A DNA stretch of 16,412 nt from a bacterium (GCA_004562975.1 SFQP01000013.1:1-16412); one strand, 5' to 3'. Numbered from the stretch's first letter, positions 1 through 7,579 are shown. Notes: a model not told the origin generated them from the letters alone. Numbers and translations: made by a program.

Positions 1-552
1 GGGCCACTGGAGGCGGAAGGCGGCCTGCGAGGGTTGGCCGTCGGTCTGGCCGCCGGCCACATAGAGGTAGCCGCCTCCGTAGCCGCCGGCCATGTTGTCA
101 AGGCCCTGGGGCAACGAGGGGAGCGGGGTATCGACCACGTCGTCGGCATGGGTACGGGTCAGCAGCCGCACGTCGGCATAACTGCGCCGGCCGTCTGTGC
201 CGCCGATGCACACAAGCCCCTCAGGCACGGTGATGCCCACGCCGTAGGCCAGCTCAGTCGGCAAGTAGCCCACGCAGCGCCACGCTTGTCCGGTAGGTGC
301 CTTGGGGTCGAGTTCATAGATGTCGGAATAGTACACCTTGGGGCCTCCGTCGGCAGCAGCGGCTCCGGGAAAATTGCATCCTCCGGCCACCCACACCCGT
401 CCGTCGACGGAAACGCCCTGAGGAGAGTGTACCTGCAAGGCCGGCAACGAGCGGAAGGCCACACGATTGAAGGTGTTGTTGTCGGTCGGTGCCGCCTGTG
501 CCTGCAGCAGGAAGGCACAGCACAGCACCAGGAGGAACAAGCTCTTTTTCAT
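1..552 (-). CDS. nanM: N-acetylneuraminate epimerase-like kelch protein (3' part missing)
   Basis: Open from the ATG at 552 to base 1, giving 184 codons of what is probably a protein of about 370 residues; the C-terminal half lies outside the window. Residues 1-20 form a signal peptide (MKKS, then a Leu-rich core ending LLQAQA), so the product is exported, probably to the periplasm. Kelch-type motifs are visible: VAGGCNFPG at 55-63 (NanM proteins usually have a GGANFP-type motif here), CIGGTDG at 115-121 and VAGGQTDG at 165-172. The NanM family interconverts alpha and beta anomers of sialic acid. It lies 123 bp downstream of the sialate lyase gene on the same strand, which supports that role. 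The fold is clear; the substrate is inferred from motif and neighbour. A generic kelch protein or a cyclically permuted mutarotase is the alternative. Confidence 0.75.
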   Translation of the reverse strand, partial: MKKSLFLLVLCCAFLLQAQAAPTDNNTFNRVAFRSLPALQVHSPQGVSVDGRVWVAGGCNFPGAAAADGGPKVYYSDIYELDPKAPTGQAWRCVGYLPTELAYGVGITVPEGLVCIGGTDGRRSYADVRLLTRTHADDVVDTPLPSLPQGLDNMAGGYGGGYLYVAGGQTDGQPSQAAFRLQWP

Positions 553-580
553 GCAATCAGGATTTAAGCTTCTTAAAAGT

Positions 581-626
581 GCGATTTCTCGCCATGGCAG
601 AGTATTCAAGCGAGCTTGAACTCTGC
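581..626 (-). other. Two adjacent hairpins between the lyase and nanM genes
   Basis: GCAGAG (597-602) and TTCAAG (605-610) pair with CTTGAA (615-620) and CTCTGC (621-626), leaving a 2-nt bulge and a CGAG loop on the plus strand. Next to it, GCGA-TTTC-TCGC (581-592) reads on the minus strand as a GAAA tetraloop hairpin followed by ACTTTT. Together they could attenuate transcription or protect a processed mRNA end between the two genes. No long T tract follows, so a full terminator is unlikely. Confidence 0.45.
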
Positions 627-675
627 TCATTTGGCTTAACGAAATCGTTCGTTTAAAGGGAGGGGAGGAGAAGCC

Positions 676-1590
676 TCAGCGGTTGCAACGCTCGAAGAAG
701 TGGATGGCTTCGAGTTCGCGGCGCATCTGCGCTTCTTCTTCGTCGGTCATGTTCTGGAAGGGGGTGCGGTTGCGGCCCAAATCAAGCCCGATCAGCTTCA
801 TGATGCGTTTGCCGCCCACGATGTTACCCCGGAAATGGCAAATCACGTCGATGACATCCTGCGAGAAGTTCTGCAGCTCGCGGGCTTTCTCCAAATCGCC
901 GGCCTGCCATGCCTCGATGATGCCCACCAGGGCACGTCCGTTGTAGTTGGTCGTTCCGCCGATGCCTCCCTGCGCGCCTCCCATGGCCAGACAGGGCAGG
1001 ATGGTTTCGTCCTGACCATGGAGCATATCGAACTTGCCGTCCTTGTAACGGCGGCAGCGGTTGTACTCGTAGAGGCTCTCGAAGGTGTACTTGATGCCGG
1101 CAAAGTTGGGGATGCGCCCGTCAACGGCTTGGAGGAAGTCGTACATGGACAGGTAGGCATTGTTGAAGGCGGGGATGTGGTAATAATAGAAGGGGAGCGA
1201 GGGCGCGCCGCTGGCTATTTCCTCGCAATACTTCACGAGTTCTTCCACACGGCCTATGCGGGGGAAGGGGGTGGCCATGGCACCGATGCCCCACGCGCCG
1301 ATTTCCTCGGCGTGGCGAGCCAAGCGGTTGCTGCTGCGCACGCAGGTGCTGCCCACGTGTACAATCACCTTGAAACCTTCGGGGGCGGCTTTCACCCAAG
1401 CCTCGGCCAGCTGCTTCCGTTCGTCTTCGGTCAGCATATAGCCCTCGCCGGAGGAGCCGTTGATGAAAACGCCTTTCAGGCCGTTGCGGGCCAACAGCTG
1501 GGCGTAGGCGGGAATGGGGGCAAGGTTGACATTGCCTTGCTCGTCAAAGGGGGTGAAGGGGGCATCGATAAGCCCGATTATCTTTTCCAT
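676..1590 (-). CDS. nanA: N-acetylneuraminate lyase (sialic acid aldolase)
   Basis: A 304-residue protein of the DapA/NanA class I aldolase family at full family length. It cleaves N-acetylneuraminate to N-acetylmannosamine and pyruvate in the cytoplasm. Visible landmarks are the carboxylate-binding GSSGEG at 45-50 (GSTGE in most relatives), the FYYYHIP segment at 134-140 with the catalytic tyrosine (probably Y137), and GIKYT at 165-169 with the Schiff-base lysine K167. The HIP/GIKYT combination fits sialate lyase better than dihydrodipicolinate synthase. The ATG at 1590 is the first codon of the conserved domain, with a plausible promoter about 90 nt upstream. With the NanM-like gene downstream it forms the core of a host-sialic-acid catabolic operon; the epimerase and transporter genes usual in Bacteroides nan clusters are not in this window. 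Confidence 0.92.
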   Translation of the reverse strand: MEKIIGLIDAPFTPFDEQGNVNLAPIPAYAQLLARNGLKGVFINGSSGEGYMLTEDERKQLAEAWVKAAPEGFKVIVHVGSTCVRSSNRLARHAEEIGAWGIGAMATPFPRIGRVEELVKYCEEIASGAPSLPFYYYHIPAFNNAYLSMYDFLQAVDGRIPNFAGIKYTFESLYEYNRCRRYKDGKFDMLHGQDETILPCLAMGGAQGGIGGTTNYNGRALVGIIEAWQAGDLEKARELQNFSQDVIDVICHFRGNIVGGKRIMKLIGLDLGRNRTPFQNMTDEEEAQMRRELEAIHFFERCNR

Positions 1591-1681
1591 TTTGTATGAG
1601 ATTTAGGAACATGAAACAATCGTTTGGCGGTTTCCCGAAACTTCCGGTAGCAGGGATGGAAGCGAGGCGGGGAACGCCGGA

Positions 1682-1689
1682 CAAATGTA
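1682..1689 (-). promoter_or_regulatory. Candidate -7 box for the nan genes
   Basis: TACATTTG on the minus strand fits the Bacteroidetes -7 consensus TAnnTTTG and would start transcription about 85 nt upstream of the lyase ATG. No good TTTG lies 19-21 nt upstream, so only the -7 element is supported. Confidence 0.4.
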
Positions 1690-2270
1690 CTGGATTTTTA
1701 TGGAAAAGCGTATGGCTGTGCCACGTTTTTGTTTTACCTTCTTGCACAAACTGCGGGCAGCAGAAAATGCTTGCCCGGCCAACGTGCCCTTAGGCTGTGG
1801 CCTGCCGCTTTCTGACTGCTTTCCGACGGCATTGGAAGACGGCATGCACTATGGGGAAAGAGGGGGAAGTGAACAAGTAAAGTGTCATCTGCCCCACCCT
1901 ATGGCCTCATCAGTTCCTTGAAACACTCCATATATATACGTATTTCTGCCTTTAAAAAAAATGGTTCAAAGTTTCAACAGATGAGCTTTTTCGTTGAAAA
2001 CCAGCAGGAAGAAGAATGAATGATTGGAAAAACCTCGTTCATCAGGAAACGGCGGATTTTCCCATGCTATGCTTCAAAACATTCATGGGGCTTTCCACTG
2101 ATTTTCAATGATAAAAGCACCATAACTGAAGATTTGAAACTTTTTTCCGGGAATTAAACAGGGGGTATTCGGGGGAATTTGGGCATCCTTCACCGCCCTC
2201 ACGAACATTCATGGGAGGAGGGATGCCGGAAGTGGACATCGCGGGGCATGGACCGCGTTCGTTTGCCGAC
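1690..2270. other. Intergenic region, no recognisable gene
   Basis: About 580 bp upstream of the nan promoter and downstream of the rpoD terminator. The short open frames on both strands match nothing I recognise and overlap one another. AACATTCATGGG occurs twice as a direct repeat (2078-2089 and 2204-2215). An A-tract and alternating AT stretch lies near 1929-1962. No RNA gene, CRISPR or mobile element was seen. Confidence 0.5.
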
Positions 2271-2320
2271 AAAAAAATCCCAAACGGAAAGGAGCGCGGA
2301 CGGCTCGTCTCCGTTTGGGA
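2271..2320 (-). terminator. Intrinsic terminator of rpoD
   Basis: TCCCAAACGGA (2278-2288) and TCCGTTTGGGA (2310-2320) form a perfect 11-bp stem. On the minus strand seven T residues follow it directly (A tract at 2271-2277). It sits 24 bp after the rpoD stop codon. Confidence 0.9.
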
Positions 2321-2343
2321 GGACAAGTGAAGAGGGGGATGGC

Positions 2344-3204
2344 TTATCCCAAATACTTCATGAGGATGTTGATATTGTCGGCCTCGCGCAGACGGCGGAG
2401 GGCACGCTCCTTGATTTGGCGCACACGCTCGCGGGTGAGGCTGAGGGAGTTGGCCACTTCCTCGGCGGTCATTTCGTTGCGACCGATGCCGAAAAGCATT
2501 TTGAGCACCTGACGTTCGCGCTCGGACAGGGCACTGAGGGCGGCTTCGAGGTCGGCAGCCAACGACTCTTTCTCCATCTGGTTGTCGGTGCCGGGTGCGC
2601 TGTCGTCGGTCATGATGTCGATGAGGCAGTTGGAGTCGTCGTCCTGGAAGGGTGCGTCGACACTGACTTTCTTGCCGTTCGTGCCCAAGGCTTCCTGCAC
2701 CTTGGCGACATCGGTGTCAAGCAGCTCGGCCAACTCGCCCACGGAGGGACGGCGCTCGAACTCTTGCTCGAAATTGACAATGGCCTTGGTGAGCTTGCTC
2801 TGGAAACCAACTTGGTTGAGGGGCATACGCACAATGCGGCTCTGCTCGGAAATGGCCTGCAGGATGCTCTGGCGAATCCACCATACGGCGTAGGAGATGA
2901 ATTTGAAGCCACGGGTTTCATCAAACTTTTGGGCGGCTTTAATCAGTCCCAAATTGCCTTCGTCAATCAGGTCGTTGAGTGCCAGACCTTGGTTCTGATA
3001 TTGCTTGGCCACGCTGACAACGAAACGGAGATTGGCCCTCGTCAGGCGGTCCAGGGCTTCTTGGTCGCCCTTGTGGATGCGCTGGGCCAACTCAACCTCT
3101 TCATCGGTGGAGATAAGCTCCTCACGGCCAATTTCTACCAAATACTTGTCCAAAGCCGCACTGGAGCGGTTGGTAATGCTTTTGTTGATTTTTAGTTGTC
3201 GCAT
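2344..3204 (-). CDS. rpoD: Primary RNA polymerase sigma factor, Bacteroidetes short form
   Basis: A 286-residue sigma-70 family protein, the compact primary sigma factor typical of Bacteroidetes, without the long region 1.1 and non-conserved insert of the E. coli protein. Region 1.2 begins around residue 19 (DKYLVEIG). Region 2 follows with the core-binding and -10-recognition segment (ANLRFVVSVAKQYQNQG, then DLIDEGNLGLIKAAQKFD and FKFISYAVWWIRQSI). Region 3 starts at VRMPLNQ, and region 4 at LSERERQVLKMLFG carries the helix-turn-helix LTRERVRQIKERALRRLR near the C-terminus. It directs housekeeping transcription from -33/-7 promoters of the kind seen in this window. It is monocistronic, with its own terminator and a long leader carrying an inserted repeat. 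Identification is essentially certain. Confidence 0.98.
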   Translation of the reverse strand: MRQLKINKSITNRSSAALDKYLVEIGREELISTDEEVELAQRIHKGDQEALDRLTRANLRFVVSVAKQYQNQGLALNDLIDEGNLGLIKAAQKFDETRGFKFISYAVWWIRQSILQAISEQSRIVRMPLNQVGFQSKLTKAIVNFEQEFERRPSVGELAELLDTDVAKVQEALGTNGKKVSVDAPFQDDDSNCLIDIMTDDSAPGTDNQMEKESLAADLEAALSALSERERQVLKMLFGIGRNEMTAEEVANSLSLTRERVRQIKERALRRLREADNINILMKYLG

Positions 3205-3328
3205 AGTTTATTTACGTCAATGCCGTTTGCTGTTTGGCAGATGCCCCGCCGGCTTCGGGAATGGGTGCTTTATCTCCCGCTTGTGCTGTTTGCCTGACTG
3301 CATCTGCCCTTTCTGTGGCTCAATTCTA

Positions 3329-3521
3329 TTAGGGGTGTTCTATAAATTAGTTTTTTGGGGGCTTTCCTATAATAGGCTTGGCTGCTTCTGCGTCTCTCGA
3401 TTGGTATCTTGCTTATTTTCGTTCAGTCACGTAGCCCGCGCTACGCTCCTTCATTCAAATAAGCTATCTACGGCGCGATAGCCGCAGAACCATCTCAAGC
3501 TAATTTACAGAACACCCCTTA
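3329..3521. repeat. MITE-like element with terminal inverted repeats in the rpoD leader
   Basis: The ends GGGGTGTTCTATAAATTAG (3332-3350) and, reversed, GGGGTGTTCTGTAAATTAG (3500-3518) are inverted repeats differing at one base. TTA lies directly outside each end (3329-3331 and 3519-3521), as a 3-bp target duplication would. The interior holds no coding frame but several palindromes: CCTAT-a-ATAGG near 3366-3376, GCTTATTT (3411-3418) against AAATAAGC (3457-3464), CGTAGC-CCGC-GCTACG (3430-3445) and GCTATC (3463-3468) against GATAGC (3477-3482). Size, ends and lack of a transposase fit a non-autonomous mobile element, perhaps mobilised by an IS5-like transposase; that link is a guess. It lies between the likely rpoD promoter and start codon, so it would be transcribed as part of the leader. 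Confidence 0.7.
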
Positions 3522-3530
3522 AAAGAGCTG

Positions 3531-3538
3531 CAAAAGTA
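3531..3538 (-). promoter_or_regulatory. Candidate -7 box of rpoD
   Basis: TACTTTTG on the minus strand fits TAnnTTTG and is the only such box found upstream of rpoD. A TTTG lies 23 nt upstream (3562-3565), slightly far for a -33 element. Transcription would start near 3524, at the outer edge of the MITE-like element, giving a leader of about 320 nt. Confidence 0.45.
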
Positions 3539-3591
3539 AGAAGAAAACAAACGTCTGGCCACAAATTTAAGCTTTATTAGAAGATTTGCTT

Positions 3592-3652
3592 TGAAAATCA
3601 CCAATAAAATGGCCAATTTGCTATTTGCATTTCCCGAAATCGGCAAATTGGC
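3592..3652 (-). terminator. Probable terminator of the rlmH operon
   Basis: GCCAATTTGC (3612-3621) and GCAAATTGGC (3643-3652) form a perfect 10-bp stem, with a nested ATTTC/GAAAT pair (3629-3640) in the loop. On the minus strand it is followed by CCATTTTATTGG, a weak T tract. It sits 38 bp after the phosphatase-fold gene and before the rpoD promoter, where a terminator is expected. Confidence 0.5.
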
Positions 3653-3689
3653 GGAGAGTGTTGGGCTGATGACACGAAAATTCGGGATG

Positions 3690-4739
3690 TCAGTCGGCCC
3701 AATGCAGGGTGAGCATCAGGGGTAAATGGTCGCTGTAGCCGCCCACGTAGAAGGGACCGCGATAGGTGGGGTATGGCCGGACTCCCTCATCGGATGGGTC
3801 GGCGCGCAACAAGAAGCCAAAGTCGACAATCCGGCAGTCGGACGGACTGCAACGCAAACCCGCCTCTGAAGGGGAGGGGGAGAGCAACCTGCCGTTGACA
3901 AACACTTGGTCCAAACGGTTCCAATAGCCACGGTATTTGTATGTGCCGGTGATGCCTTGGCGGGCGTGCAAGGCATGGGACAGGACGTAGATTTGGCCGG
4001 GCACGGGGTTCACGCTGTCGGGCAGGGCGGCTCCCAAAAAGTCCTTGACGGATTTTTCGGGATAGGCGGCATTGAAGTCGCCCGTTATCACGACGGAAGG
4101 TTTCCGGCGGACTTTACACAAACTGTCGGCTTTCTGACGGACCACACGGCACACGAGGTTGCGGTATCGCTCGGCTTGACGGCCATTGCGCCGGCTGGGC
4201 AAATGGCATACCACCACGTCGAGGGTGTCGCCCCAGGGCAGTTCGCCGGCCACGTGGAGCAGGTCGCGCGTAGGCGAAATCCGGGGATGAAGCGGAGGGA
4301 CACGGAAGGTATCGACCGTGACGGGACGGAAACGGTGGGGCTGGTACAGCAGGGCGACGTTGATGCCGCGCACATCGGCGGAGTGGGTGATGATGTATTC
4401 ATATCCCAGAAACGAAAGATGGGTGCGACGGGTGAGGTGGCTCAGCACGCTGTCGTTTTCTACCTCGGCCAAGGCCACCAGGTCGGGCGGCGTGGCTCCT
4501 CCCGCACCGGCTATGACACGCGCCAGACGACTCAGCTTGCCCCAATAACGCGGGGTGTTCCAATGATGGCTGCCCTCGGGCGTGAAATCGCTGTCCTGAC
4601 AGCCCGGGGCGTGGAGGGTGTCGAACAGGTTCTCGACGTTGTACTCCATGAGACGGAAATCCCAACGCTGTGCGTGCAGCAGGGCCAAACCGGCAAGGCT
4701 CAACAGCAGGAACAAGGGGCGGCGCAACGGACTATTCAT
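3690..4739 (-). CDS. Exported endonuclease/exonuclease/phosphatase-family protein
   Basis: 349 residues when started at the ATG at 4739, whose ATGAATAG overlaps the rlmH stop by 8 nt. An ATG 18 nt upstream (4757) is in frame but would put six extra residues before the signal peptide, so 4739 is preferred. Residues 1-23 are a signal peptide (basic MNSPLRRP, Leu-rich core, LHAQ). The metal-dependent EEP fold is clear: YNVENLFD with N34, ALAEVEN with E92/E94, CHLPS with H179, TGDFNA with D221/N223, NRLDQVF near 275-280 and the C-terminal YSDHLP with D337/H338. The family includes DNases, sphingomyelinases and phosphoinositide phosphatases, so the substrate cannot be assigned. Coupling to rlmH looks conserved rather than functional. 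In Bacteroidales such exported EEP proteins are common and often labelled only by fold. Confidence 0.85.
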   Translation of the reverse strand: MNSPLRRPLFLLLSLAGLALLHAQRWDFRLMEYNVENLFDTLHAPGCQDSDFTPEGSHHWNTPRYWGKLSRLARVIAGAGGATPPDLVALAEVENDSVLSHLTRRTHLSFLGYEYIITHSADVRGINVALLYQPHRFRPVTVDTFRVPPLHPRISPTRDLLHVAGELPWGDTLDVVVCHLPSRRNGRQAERYRNLVCRVVRQKADSLCKVRRKPSVVITGDFNAAYPEKSVKDFLGAALPDSVNPVPGQIYVLSHALHARQGITGTYKYRGYWNRLDQVFVNGRLLSPSPSEAGLRCSPSDCRIVDFGFLLRADPSDEGVRPYPTYRGPFYVGGYSDHLPLMLTLHWAD

Positions 4740-5205
4740 GGTGATAGGGCTCGCCACGCAGGATGGTCATGGCTCGATAGAGCTGTTCTACAAACAACAG
4801 GCGGATCATCTGATGAGAAAAGGTCATGAGGGAAAGGGATATCTTTTCCTGGGCCAAACGGTAGATGTCCGGCGAAAAGCCATAGGGGCCTCCGACAACA
4901 AAGACCAGCCGGCGGGCGGCCTGTTGCTGCTTCCGGTCCAAATAGGCGGCGAAATCGGTGGAACGGTACTGCTTGCCGCCCTCATCGAGCAATACGATGC
5001 AGTCGCCCTCGCGGAGCTGGCGTTGCAGCAGCTCGCCCTCGCGCTGTTTCTGCACCTCGGGACTCATCGCCTTGGTGTTCTTCAACTCGGGCACTACTTC
5101 CAGCTCAAAGGGTACATAATGTTTCAGCCGCCCGGCGTATTCGTCAATGAGTGCCGTCAGGCGTTTGTCGACGGTACGCCCCACTACCAATAACAATAGC
5201 TTCAT
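4732..5205 (-). CDS. rlmH: 23S rRNA (pseudouridine1915-N3)-methyltransferase RlmH
   Basis: A 157-residue SPOUT-family methyltransferase at exact family length. It uses S-adenosylmethionine to methylate N3 of pseudouridine 1915 in helix 69 of 23S rRNA, acting on assembled 70S ribosomes. Visible landmarks are LLDEGG at 72-77, the knotted cofactor-site loop VVGGPYG at 103-109, the helix LMTFSHQMIRLLFVEQLYRA in the last third, and the family-typical C-terminus GEPYHHE. The ATG at 5205 begins the canonical MKLLLLVVG strand. It follows the XRE regulator after 39 bp and overlaps the phosphatase-fold gene downstream by 8 nt, so the three are probably co-transcribed. Identification is very secure. Confidence 0.97.
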   Translation of the reverse strand: MKLLLLVVGRTVDKRLTALIDEYAGRLKHYVPFELEVVPELKNTKAMSPEVQKQREGELLQRQLREGDCIVLLDEGGKQYRSTDFAAYLDRKQQQAARRLVFVVGGPYGFSPDIYRLAQEKISLSLMTFSHQMIRLLFVEQLYRAMTILRGEPYHHE

Positions 5206-5244
5206 ATGGTTCGTTTTGGGGACGAAATTAGGGAAAAAGCGGGA

Positions 5245-5817
5245 CTATTTTCCCGAGGGTACGAAGGATTCGTAGGTACCATCGTCGAAAAAGACACGGA
5301 TTTCCTTGATTTTTCGCGTTCTCTTGTCAATATTTATCGCATTTCCTATCATCTCGCTTCCCCGTTTGGGATAGCCAGCGGTTTCACGCCATTGGCCGTG
5401 GGAGGAATAGGGGTCGGCATGGAGGGGCTGGCTGCCGGGAAGAGGCGACTGGCTGCCAGATACTGGGGGCTGGCCGACGGCTACAAGGGACTGGTCGAAT
5501 AGGGAACCGGGCTGGGCTACCTGCGACGTTCCATCGGCACCCCCCGTCGGTGCGGTGGCCGCCACGTCAGCGTCCAGGGCATCTGCATCTTGATCGTCCG
5601 ACTTTGGCGAAAGGATCATCTCGCCCTCGCCAAAAAGCAGCCAGTTGATGTTGATCTCGGGGAAGGCGTGATGGATGGCCATCACGTGGTTGTTGGTGGG
5701 GTTGGTACGCCCGGTGAAAATACTGGAGAGCGAAGCGGCGGAAATACCGAGCCGGTTCGCGAAGTCCTGCTGCGACATTCGTACATGCTGCATGATGGTG
5801 CGTATTCTCGTTCTCAT
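5245..5817 (-). CDS. XRE-type helix-turn-helix protein with conserved C-terminal tail
   Basis: 190 residues from the ATG at 5817. The frame stays open upstream to 6003, but those 62 codons (Arg/Pro-rich) do not resemble a domain, and MRTRIRTIMQ starts the HTH helix naturally. Residues about 8-60 form a lambda-repressor-like HTH (MSQQDFANRLGIS as the first helices, SASLSSIFTGRTNPT-type recognition region), ending in INWLLFGEGEM. Residues about 70-150 are a low-complexity Asp/Ala/Gly/Pro/Gln/Ser linker. The last 20 residues (KIKEIRVFFDDGTYESFVP) look like a compact conserved motif. It probably binds DNA as a transcriptional regulator; its target is unknown, though autoregulation through the palindrome-rich upstream region is possible. 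First gene of the likely operon with rlmH. Function beyond DNA binding is unassigned. Confidence 0.82.
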   Translation of the reverse strand: MRTRIRTIMQHVRMSQQDFANRLGISAASLSSIFTGRTNPTNNHVMAIHHAFPEININWLLFGEGEMILSPKSDDQDADALDADVAATAPTGGADGTSQVAQPGSLFDQSLVAVGQPPVSGSQSPLPGSQPLHADPYSSHGQWRETAGYPKRGSEMIGNAINIDKRTRKIKEIRVFFDDGTYESFVPSGK

Positions 5818-5989
5818 ATATATAAGGTGTATGGTTCTTGTGGTTTGTCCAGCCCCCAGTAAATCTGTCAGGAGGTATGGTTCGCCGCTGCACCGTACTG
5901 CCTCTGGCGGGTGCTCAAGGGGGGGGCGCAATGCCCGAAACGGGTGGAAGGGGCGACGGGATGGGGACAGAAAACGGAGAAATGGGTGA

Positions 5990-6200
5990 GAAAAATCGAA
6001 CAATTTTTCAAGGAAGTACGGAGGTTATTCAAATAAGCCTCCTGTTCCCGACGATGGAGCCGACACCCACCGGAAATTGACTCCTTCCGGATGTTTCAGG
6101 AAGCTGGACGATGTCACCAGCTCCGACATTCCGGTGGCCCAGAAAGGGCACCTCTGCCGCGCATCCCTCCAGCGGACGTGCTACGAAGGGCTTCGTTAAG
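5990..6200 (-). ncRNA. Highly structured leader upstream of the XRE gene
   Basis: Read on the minus strand from the start predicted near 6200, six hairpins follow each other. They are ACGAA/TTCGT (6183-6196); GGTG+CCC with GGG+CACC (6133-6152); AGCTGG/CCAGCT plus two G-C pairs (6099-6124); CCGGAA/TTCCGG (6070-6090); GGAGG+TTAT with ATAA+CCTCC (6020-6042); and GAAAAAT/ATTTTTC (5990-6009). CCACCGGAA (6067-6075) can pair instead over 9 bp with TTCCGGTGG (6129-6137), which excludes the local CCGGAA hairpin. Such exclusive pairing is typical of riboswitches and attenuators. The consensus does not match a class I recognise. A decayed coding frame is the alternative: one minus frame is open for about 67 codons but lacks an ATG. 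Confidence 0.45.
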
Positions 6201-6206
6201 CGTTTA

Positions 6207-6237
6207 CAAAGGTAAAGCTTTGGCAGATACCAGCCAA
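6207..6237 (-). promoter_or_regulatory. Promoter of the XRE-rlmH operon
   Basis: On the minus strand a -33 TTGG (6234-6237), a 19-nt spacer and a -7 box TACCTTTG (6207-6214) fit the Bacteroidetes consensus well. Transcription would begin near 6200, about 380 nt before the XRE ATG. A plus-strand TACATTTG (6238-6245) abuts it but lacks a well-placed -33. Confidence 0.6.
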
Positions 6238-6245
6238 TACATTTG

Positions 6246-6995
6246 CAAAGTAATTATGTTTTGAAATCTAAACTATCTACGTTTACAAAACGAAACCGCC
6301 CGGCATTACAAAGGTGATTTGGTTTTACAAATATACACACCTGTAAATCCGAGAGGCGGATTTAGAACTGTAAATAACTCCAACAAAAATGCCTTTTCCG
6401 TTGGTATTGAGTGGTGTTTATGGGCTATTTACGATGAAATGCCCCTCATCTGGGAACTATTCAGCATATTCCCTACAAAATCAGGGAATAAACTCCAAAC
6501 AAAACGCAAAAACAGATGATTTTTATGGGTTTTAAGGCATAAAGATGCTTGGTATAAGTATTCATTTGGAAAACAATATTACATTTGTTGTGTATAGGTT
6601 TGCAAAGTCGTACGGTTTACATATTTATTTTAGGGTTTAAAAATCCTGCGAATAGTTTGAAAATGTAGTTTCCAAACCTGAAATTTTATTTTGTAGATAT
6701 GAAATTGCAAATCTTAAAAAGTCCTTAATCTAAATTGAGGCGGCGGAAACGGGGGCGTTATTTGCACGAATGGCATCCAGCCGAACAAGGATGAAGCGGC
6801 GGACTTCTATCGCAGCCATGAAGAGGCAGAAACAAGGGTTTTATTCTGATTTTCAACGCATTAGGACTGTTTTTCTTGGTATGCGGAAAACAGGAGAAAA
6901 ATGAGGCGATTGCTTATTAAAGAACCGTTTTGTTTATTATAAATGACATTTTTAAGGTTTAAGGTCTTCGGGGTGGCTTCACTGATGGGGGATTT
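6246..6995. other. AT-rich intergenic region with hairpins, no recognised gene
   Basis: About 750 bp with no convincing gene. TTTACAAA-like octamers recur (near 6203, 6280 and 6324). Two perfect hairpins are present: TAAATCCG/CGGATTTA (6344-6364) and TATTCCCT/AGGGAATA (6467-6490), with an imperfect GGGC-ATTT/AAAT-GCCC stem (6422-6444) between them. Plus-strand -7-like boxes occur at 6580-6587 (TACATTTG) and 6595-6602 (TAGGTTTG) without proper -33 partners. A 66-codon frame at 6319-6519 has no recognisable features. Confidence 0.5.
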
Positions 6996-7430
6996 GGGGC
7001 AAAATTTACACTCTTTCTGCCATTTGCCCCGGCCAACGCCGGAACAAGGTCTGACAGACCGGGCATCGGGGGCTGCTTTTGCCGCTGTGGCTGTACCGCC
7101 AGAGGTCAGTAGTCCGGGCGTTGAGCCGAAGCATCTGCCCGTACTTTGGAAGGAATGAGCACCTCCGACCGGAAGGCCAGACATCGGACAAATAGAAAAA
7201 CTGAACAATTTCGGAAGAAGTGCGACAGAAAATGCGTCGCGCGGCTCTTGGCTTCGGCGCACCAGGTCCGGCAACTGGTCCTCCCCACCCTGTTGCCCCG
7301 TTTCCCGTTTGGCCACATCCTCCGCAGCTTCTCATTGCCCGCCTTTGGACAACGGAAAAACCGGGCTGCCCCCTCCTCTTCCATCTCCCCACTCCCCTGC
7401 CACCACCTGCCCTTACCCTCTCCCAGACTA
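6996..7430. other. GC-rich gene-poor stretch with clustered palindromes
   Basis: Base composition changes sharply here to GC-rich, as in coding DNA, but no frame gives a recognisable protein. At its left edge three palindromes sit within 65 bp: GGGGCAAA/TTTGCCCC (6996-7030), CCGGC-CAAC-GCCGG (7029-7042) and GGTCTG-a-CAGACC (7048-7060). It may be a decayed gene or the remnant of an inserted element. Overlapping frames of 100-150 codons on both strands here look like composition artefacts. Confidence 0.4.
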
Positions 7431-7474
7431 AGGAAAAACAAACAGGATGTCTACCCTATTGGATAAACATCCTG
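7431..7474 (-). terminator. Intrinsic terminator of the amn-holA operon
   Basis: CAGGATGT (7443-7450) pairs with ACATCCTG (7467-7474), and the stem extends inward through a wobble pair and TACCC/GGATA around a short loop. On the minus strand it is followed by TTTGTTTTTCC. It lies 105 bp after the holA stop and is the first good terminator reached. Confidence 0.85.
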
Positions 7475-7579
7475 CCATGTTGTAAGTCCGACCAGCATCC
7501 CGGAACACCGTCCTTCTCATAAAAGCATCATGCCAAGCGACAAAGAGCAAGCCCGCCAGCCGGCGAAAGAGGAGCCTTA

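Noticed and set aside
700..1599. A 299-codon plus-strand frame opposite the lyase gene
   Set aside because: It is a shadow of the sialate lyase on the other strand, whose active-site motifs are clear.
2179..3195. A 338-codon plus-strand frame opposite rpoD
   Set aside because: It is a shadow of the sigma factor gene and also crosses the rpoD terminator.
6014..6250. A small gene or pseudogene on the minus strand upstream of the XRE gene
   Set aside because: The frame is open for about 67 codons but has no ATG, overlaps the likely promoter, and is better explained by dense RNA hairpins.
6861..7316. Minus-strand frame of 151 codons in the gene-poor region
   Set aside because: Composition is erratic, there is no domain or start context, and competing frames of similar length overlap on both strands.
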